This document shows positions 60,088-64,000 of a stretch of DNA of 64,000 bases, one piece after another; positions within the stretch are counted from its first letter, which is position 1, and each line of letters starts with the position of its first letter. The notes beneath the pieces were generated by a model. It was not told the DNA's origin. It ran no database searches and was given only the letters and a program-made list of their open reading frames with translations. Origin of the DNA: an uncultured Sulfitobacter sp. (GTDB taxonomy: Bacteria; Pseudomonadota; Alphaproteobacteria; Rhodobacterales; Rhodobacteraceae); assembly GCF_947500075.1 (NCBI RefSeq), contig NZ_CANMQS010000004.1, positions 434,001 through 498,000 of the forward strand, in the 5' to 3' direction. The position numbers were made by a program, and so were the translations under genes.

Positions 60088-60878
60088 TGGCCCCCGCAGA
60101 AGACCCCATCATCCGGGTGCGGGGGCTGGTCACGCGGTTTGGCACCCATACCGTGCACGATGGGCTGGATCTGGACGTCAGACGCGGAGAGATCGTCGGC
60201 GTGGTCGGCGGCTCCGGCACGGGCAAGTCGGTGCTTTTGCGCGCCATCGTCGGTCTGCTCGAACCCCAGGCCGGCCAGATTGAGGTCTTCGGACAAAGCG
60301 TGCGCGCCACATCAGATGCGGAGTTTCGCGCGCTGCGCCGCCGCTGGGGGGTGATGTTTCAGGATGGCGCGCTGTTTTCCTCGCTGACTGTGCGCCAGAA
60401 CGTCGAAGCGCCGATGCGCGAACAGCTACAGCTTGACGACCGCATGCGCGAAACCCTTGCCGGGATCAAGGTGCGCATGGTCGGCCTGCCGGAAAACGCG
60501 ATGCAGAAATACCCCTCTGAGCTGTCCGGCGGCATGCGCAAACGGGCAGGGTTCGCCCGCGCCATCGCCATGGACCCCGAGATCGTCTTTCTGGACGAAC
60601 CCACCGCCGGCCTTGATCCCATCGGCGCGGCCGCGTTTGATATCCTGATCAAGCAACTTCAGGCCGCTCTTGGGCTCACCGTCTTTCTTGTCACCCACGA
60701 TCTCGATAGCCTGCATGCCATCTGCGACCGTATTGCGGTCCTTGCGGATCAAAAGGTGCTGGCAGTGGGCACGATGGAGGACATGCTGAAAGTAGATCAC
60801 CCCTGGGTGCACGAATATTTCCACGGCCCGCGCGCCCGCGCGGCTTTGTCAACAGCCCAACCTGACGGGGTAAGGTAA
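60087..60878 (+). CDS. mlaF: MlaF-type ABC ATPase
   Basis: 263-aa ATPase with Walker A GGSGTGKS, signature LSGGMRKR (typical of MlaF/Ttg2A), Walker B IVFLDEPTAGLD and H-loop VTHD. The ATG overlaps the stop of mlaE (TGATG) and the gene shares one base with mlaD. An earlier GTG at 60084 is possible but adds only one residue. Confidence 0.92.
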   Translation: MAPAEDPIIRVRGLVTRFGTHTVHDGLDLDVRRGEIVGVVGGSGTGKSVLLRAIVGLLEPQAGQIEVFGQSVRATSDAEFRALRRRWGVMFQDGALFSSLTVRQNVEAPMREQLQLDDRMRETLAGIKVRMVGLPENAMQKYPSELSGGMRKRAGFARAIAMDPEIVFLDEPTAGLDPIGAAAFDILIKQLQAALGLTVFLVTHDLDSLHAICDRIAVLADQKVLAVGTMEDMLKVDHPWVHEYFHGPRARAALSTAQPDGVR

Positions 60879-62593
60879 TGGAAACCCGCGCGAATTTCAT
60901 CCTGATCGGGCTATTCACCCTGTTGTCCATTCTGGGCACGCTGGCATTCTTTGTCTGGCTGGCAAGCGTGCAGATCAACAAGCAATATCAGACCTATGGC
61001 ATCCTGCTTGAGGACGTCTCGGGCCTCGATCCGTCGGGAGACGTGCTGTTCAACGGCATTTCGGTGGGGCGCGTGATCGGGCTGCGCATTGCGGAACAGG
61101 ATCCCTCCAAGGTCTTCACCACCATCGAAATCGAAGCGGACACGCCGGTGCGGTCTGACACCATCGCGCAATTGCAGGCGCAGGGGGTCACAGGCGTCGC
61201 ATTTATCTCCCTGTCTGGCGGTACACTTTCCGCACCGCCATTGGTCGCGGATGAGAACGGATGGCTGATCATCCCCTCCCGCCGCTCCACCGTGCAATCC
61301 CTTGTGGAGGATGCCCCGAACCTGCTGGAAGAAGCGACCGAACTGCTGGAACAGTTTCAGGTGCTCACGGGGCCGGAAAACCAGGCCTACGTCAGCAACA
61401 TCCTGCGCAATCTGGACCGCTCATCAGGGCGTCTGGATCAGGCGCTGAACGATTTCTCCGAAATCTCCGGCACCGTGCGCGATGCAACCGCCCAGATCAG
61501 CGGTTTCACGGACCGCCTTGATACCATCGGCGCCTCGGTCACCACCACGCTTGAGCAGGCCGACAGCACGCTGACCGCGGCACGAGGCGCCTTTGAGGAA
61601 GCGCAAACCGCGCTGACCCGTTCCGTGGATGCAATAGACAGCGCCGAAGGCGTCTTTGATCAGGGGCAGCTTATCCTTGCGGAACAGGTGCCTGACATCC
61701 TCGCGCAGATATCCCAGGCCGCAGCACAGACAAACGCGGCGATTGCCGATCTACAGGCGCGGTCCGGCGCGACACTGGAGGGGTTCACCGAAACCTCCGA
61801 TCTGCTGAACAGCCGCCTCAAGGAACTCGAAGTCACGCTGCAAGAGGCCAACACCGCGTTTCTGGCGGTCACCGGTGCCTCAGACAGCTTTGATACGCTG
61901 GTCGTGGGGGACGGCGCGCAACTGGTGGCGGAGGCCCGCGTTGTCCTTGCTGACGCAAGGGCGGCGATCGCAACAATCGAAACGGTCATGCGCGATGATG
62001 TGCCCGTGATCATGACCGATATACGCGACGGGATCAGCACCGCGCGGCAGGCCGTTGATGACGTCGCCGCCAACCTGACCGGCGTGTCTAACAATCTCGC
62101 CCCCATGACCGATGAGATGCGAGAGGCGATTGCCTCTGCCAATACGTTGTTTGCCAAGGCGCAAGGCAGTCTGACGACCCTCGATACGACACTGGAGGTG
62201 GCAGAAGGCGCGCTGGGCGCTGCCCAGACGACCTTCGATGCCGCAACAGGGGTGCTGGAGACGGATTTTGAACCAATGATGACCGATCTACGCACAGCAT
62301 CTGACCAGATCAGCCGGGCCATTACGGAGGTGACCGCGGACATGCCCGCCGTGACCGAAGACCTGCGCGCCCTGATCGCGCGCAGTGACGCTGTGGTTCA
62401 GGACGTGCAGCGCACCGTCGCCCAGTCCAGACCCGGCATCAATGATTTTGCCAACCGGGGCCTGCCGGAAATGACGCGCCTTGCGGCTGAGGCACGCACG
62501 CTGGTCAAAACCCTTGGTGATCTGGTGCGCCGGATTGAGCGTGACCCCGCGCGTTTCATTCTCGACGGGCGCGTGCCCGAATACAGGAGGTAG
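60878..62593 (+). CDS. mlaD: MlaD/MCE-family protein with long C-terminal helical region
   Basis: 571-aa protein. An N-terminal anchor (FILIGLFTLLSILGTLAFFVWLA) is followed by one MCE domain (about 35-130, LLEDVSGLDPSGDVLFNGISVGRV). After it, more than 400 residues are predicted alpha-helical and Ala/Thr/Gln-rich. E. coli MlaD is about 180 residues, so the extra region may span the periplasm as a tunnel or tether, as in longer MCE proteins. Confidence 0.88.
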   Translation: METRANFILIGLFTLLSILGTLAFFVWLASVQINKQYQTYGILLEDVSGLDPSGDVLFNGISVGRVIGLRIAEQDPSKVFTTIEIEADTPVRSDTIAQLQAQGVTGVAFISLSGGTLSAPPLVADENGWLIIPSRRSTVQSLVEDAPNLLEEATELLEQFQVLTGPENQAYVSNILRNLDRSSGRLDQALNDFSEISGTVRDATAQISGFTDRLDTIGASVTTTLEQADSTLTAARGAFEEAQTALTRSVDAIDSAEGVFDQGQLILAEQVPDILAQISQAAAQTNAAIADLQARSGATLEGFTETSDLLNSRLKELEVTLQEANTAFLAVTGASDSFDTLVVGDGAQLVAEARVVLADARAAIATIETVMRDDVPVIMTDIRDGISTARQAVDDVAANLTGVSNNLAPMTDEMREAIASANTLFAKAQGSLTTLDTTLEVAEGALGAAQTTFDAATGVLETDFEPMMTDLRTASDQISRAITEVTADMPAVTEDLRALIARSDAVVQDVQRTVAQSRPGINDFANRGLPEMTRLAAEARTLVKTLGDLVRRIERDPARFILDGRVPEYRR

Positions 62594-62597
62594 TCCC

Positions 62598-63209
62598 ATG
62601 CCCGATCTGACCCGCCGTGTTGCCATGTCAGGGGCGCTCTTCGCCCTCGGAGGATGCAGTACGCTCAGCGCGCTCAGCAGCGCAAGTGAAGTGCTGGACA
62701 CCTACGATCTGACCCCGGCTTCCGGGTCGAAACAGGGGCGGCGGACCGCGCGCACCTTGCTGGTCGCCCGCCCGCAAGCCACCGCGGTGCTGACAACAGA
62801 CCGCATTCTGGTCAAACCGGATCCCGCAACCGTCACCTACCTGCCGGACGCGCGATGGGGGGACGAACTCCCTGCCGTGGTGCAGTCCCTGTTGATCCGC
62901 AGCATCTCTGAAACCGGGCGCATCGGATATGTGGGGCGCAGTGATGCGGGCCCGGTGCCGGACAAGGCGATGCTTGTCCGTATAGATGCGTTTGAAGTTC
63001 AGGAGGTACCTGCCGGCGGCTACCTTGTTGCGGTGGATATGGACCTGACGATCCTCAACGACCGGGACCAGACCGTCGTTGCATCGCGCCGCTTTCAGGA
63101 CACCGCCCGGATTCCAGATGATCAGCCAGCGACCATCGTCGGCGCGTTTCAGGCCATCCTTGATGCTGTGTTGCCGGCAATCGCCGATTGGGCGGTTGTG
63201 CGGGTGTAG
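62598..63209 (+). CDS. ABC-type transport auxiliary lipoprotein (Mla/PqiC-like)
   Basis: 203-aa protein with a lipoprotein signal (ALFALGGCS lipobox; MPDLTRR start behind CAGGAGG). The mature domain has YDLTPASGSKQGRRTARTLLVARPQA and a VADFQI-type core, typical of ABC_trans_aux lipoproteins that accompany MCE transporters in the periplasm. It is the last gene of the mla operon, 4 bp after mlaD. Confidence 0.86.
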   Translation: MPDLTRRVAMSGALFALGGCSTLSALSSASEVLDTYDLTPASGSKQGRRTARTLLVARPQATAVLTTDRILVKPDPATVTYLPDARWGDELPAVVQSLLIRSISETGRIGYVGRSDAGPVPDKAMLVRIDAFEVQEVPAGGYLVAVDMDLTILNDRDQTVVASRRFQDTARIPDDQPATIVGAFQAILDAVLPAIADWAVVRV

Positions 63210-63238
63210 CGGGGACCGGCAGCGAAAGCGGAACGGCA

Positions 63239-63252
63239 TTGATCCAGATCAG
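63239..63252. promoter_or_regulatory. FNR-like box (one mismatch)
   Basis: TTGATCCAGATCAG lies 64 bp upstream of the nitroreductase start. Confidence 0.55.
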
Positions 63253-63316
63253 GCGGGACGGGCGAAAGCGCTGTAGCGATGGGGCGACACCCACCTGCGC
63301 CTGAAAGGACGATGAT

Positions 63317-64000
63317 ATGCTGTCACGTCGACGACTGCTGACCACGGGTCTGTCCGCCGCCGCTCTCTGCGCCGTTGGCTACAGCATGTGGCCCCGCCTT
63401 GATGCCTACAATGAACAAGTCGCCCGCCAAAGACGGCTGATGGAAGCTGACCCGGAACGGGCGGATCTGATCCGCATGTCCACACTGGCCGCCAACAGCC
63501 ACAACACCCAGCCGTGGACCTTCCAACTGGAAGACCGCCGCGTGATCATCCGTCCGGATTTGACCCGGCGCACGGCTGTTGTCGATCCGGAGGATCATCA
63601 CCTCTACATCAGTCTGGGATGTGCTGCTGAAAACCTGTCTATCGCGGCCCGCACCCATGGATGGCAGCCGGCGCTTTCCGTTGTGCGCGGGGCGGAAACC
63701 GCGATCTCCATCGACCTCGACAGCACCGGTGCGAAAGCCTCTTACCTCTATCAGGCGATCCCCTTGCGGCAATCAACCCGGTCGGACTATGACGGGCGGG
63801 CGGTGCCGACACAGGACCTGAACACGCTGGCGGCGGCCGCAGCCCAGGAGGGCGTGTCGGTTCGGTTTGTCACAGACCCTTCTGACATGGATGCGATTGC
63901 AGATCTGGTGGTCGCGGGCAACGGCGTCCAGATGGACAACCCTGCGTTCATTCAGGAATTGCGCGACTGGATCCGGTTCACACCGGACCAGGCGATTGCC
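63317..64000 (+). CDS. Tat-exported nitroreductase-family protein (Acg-like), 3' end cut by window edge
   Basis: The visible 228 residues start with a twin-arginine signal (SRRRLLTTG plus a hydrophobic stretch). A nitroreductase-like domain follows with AANSHNTQPWTFQ and LGCAAENLSIAARTHGW. This is the pattern of the Acg (Rv2032) group of FMN-binding oxidoreductases, which often have lost the dimer partner half. AAAGGAC precedes the ATG. The upstream FNR-like box fits hypoxic induction; in mycobacteria acg belongs to the DosR regulon. The catalytic C-terminal part lies outside the window. Confidence 0.83.
   Translation, partial: MLSRRRLLTTGLSAAALCAVGYSMWPRLDAYNEQVARQRRLMEADPERADLIRMSTLAANSHNTQPWTFQLEDRRVIIRPDLTRRTAVVDPEDHHLYISLGCAAENLSIAARTHGWQPALSVVRGAETAISIDLDSTGAKASYLYQAIPLRQSTRSDYDGRAVPTQDLNTLAAAAAQEGVSVRFVTDPSDMDAIADLVVAGNGVQMDNPAFIQELRDWIRFTPDQAIA

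Noticed and set aside
1-64000. tRNA, rRNA, CRISPR arrays or prophage genes
   Set aside because: None was recognised on reading both strands; no regularly spaced repeats or phage structural genes were seen.

Overview
The window is GC-rich, densely packed chromosome-like or chromid-like DNA. It most likely comes from a Roseobacter-group alphaproteobacterium (Rhodobacteraceae sensu lato). This rests on a complete beta-hydroxyaspartate-cycle cluster in the order bhcR / bhcA-B-C-D, on many FNR/FnrL-type boxes (TTGAT-N4-ATCAA), and on the gene families present. I saw no rRNA, tRNA, CRISPR array or intact insertion sequence.

Region 1 (1-13984) is a polyol (sugar-alcohol) uptake and catabolism locus organised around a divergent promoter at 3697-3939. 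Leftwards run an FGGY kinase and two ABC ATPases of the UgpC/MalK type; the second runs off the window. Rightwards run a GlpD-type FAD dehydrogenase, a GntR/UTRA repressor, then a SorC/EryD-like regulator, an EryA-like kinase, a 2-hydroxyacid dehydrogenase, a class II aldolase, a second GlpD/EryB-type dehydrogenase and two ABC permeases. The substrate-binding protein is not in the window and probably lies off the left edge. The two ATPases carry complementary defects: one lost the LSGGQ signature and the other lost the H-loop histidine. A heterodimer would therefore have one canonical and one degenerate ATP site. Two copies of a 16-bp palindrome of the kind bound by UTRA-type GntR regulators sit in the divergent promoter.

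Region 2 (14010-19392) is the beta-hydroxyaspartate cycle, which assimilates glyoxylate (C2) into oxaloacetate: bhcA aminotransferase, bhcB dehydratase, bhcC aldolase and bhcD iminosuccinate reductase. The IclR regulator bhcR is divergent from them across an AT-rich promoter with two related 15-bp palindromes.

Region 3 (19397 to the right end) is a ~44-kb low-oxygen/stress island. Five perfect and seven one-mismatch FNR boxes lie in its intergenic gaps, mostly 48-65 bp from a start codon and often between divergent genes. Its contents are a persulfide dioxygenase/SulP/di-haem cytochrome module, three universal stress proteins, the CbpA-CbpM co-chaperone pair, a small heat-shock protein and the arginine deiminase pathway. 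It also has a bactofilin-like membrane protein, two Crp/Fnr paralogues with different recognition helices, an OmpR-type response regulator and a hybrid histidine kinase. Further genes are a Host_attach protein, a site-2 protease with CBS domains, a VIT-type and a CaCA-type cation transporter, and a P2-type ATPase. The rest are phasin and PHA synthase (the latter in an operon with a MacAB-like exporter), flavodoxin, YeeE/YedE-type transporters, a DksA-like protein, a CPA2 antiporter, an Mla-type lipid transporter with an N-terminal STAS domain, and a Tat-exported Acg-like nitroreductase. The repertoire resembles the mycobacterial DosR dormancy regulon, apparently wired here to FNR.

Two local lesions stand out. 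A one-base frameshift interrupts the DUF442 gene at about 21900. A ~267-bp element with 32-bp terminal inverted repeats (37560-37827) supplies the last base of the stop codon of the DUF2267 gene.
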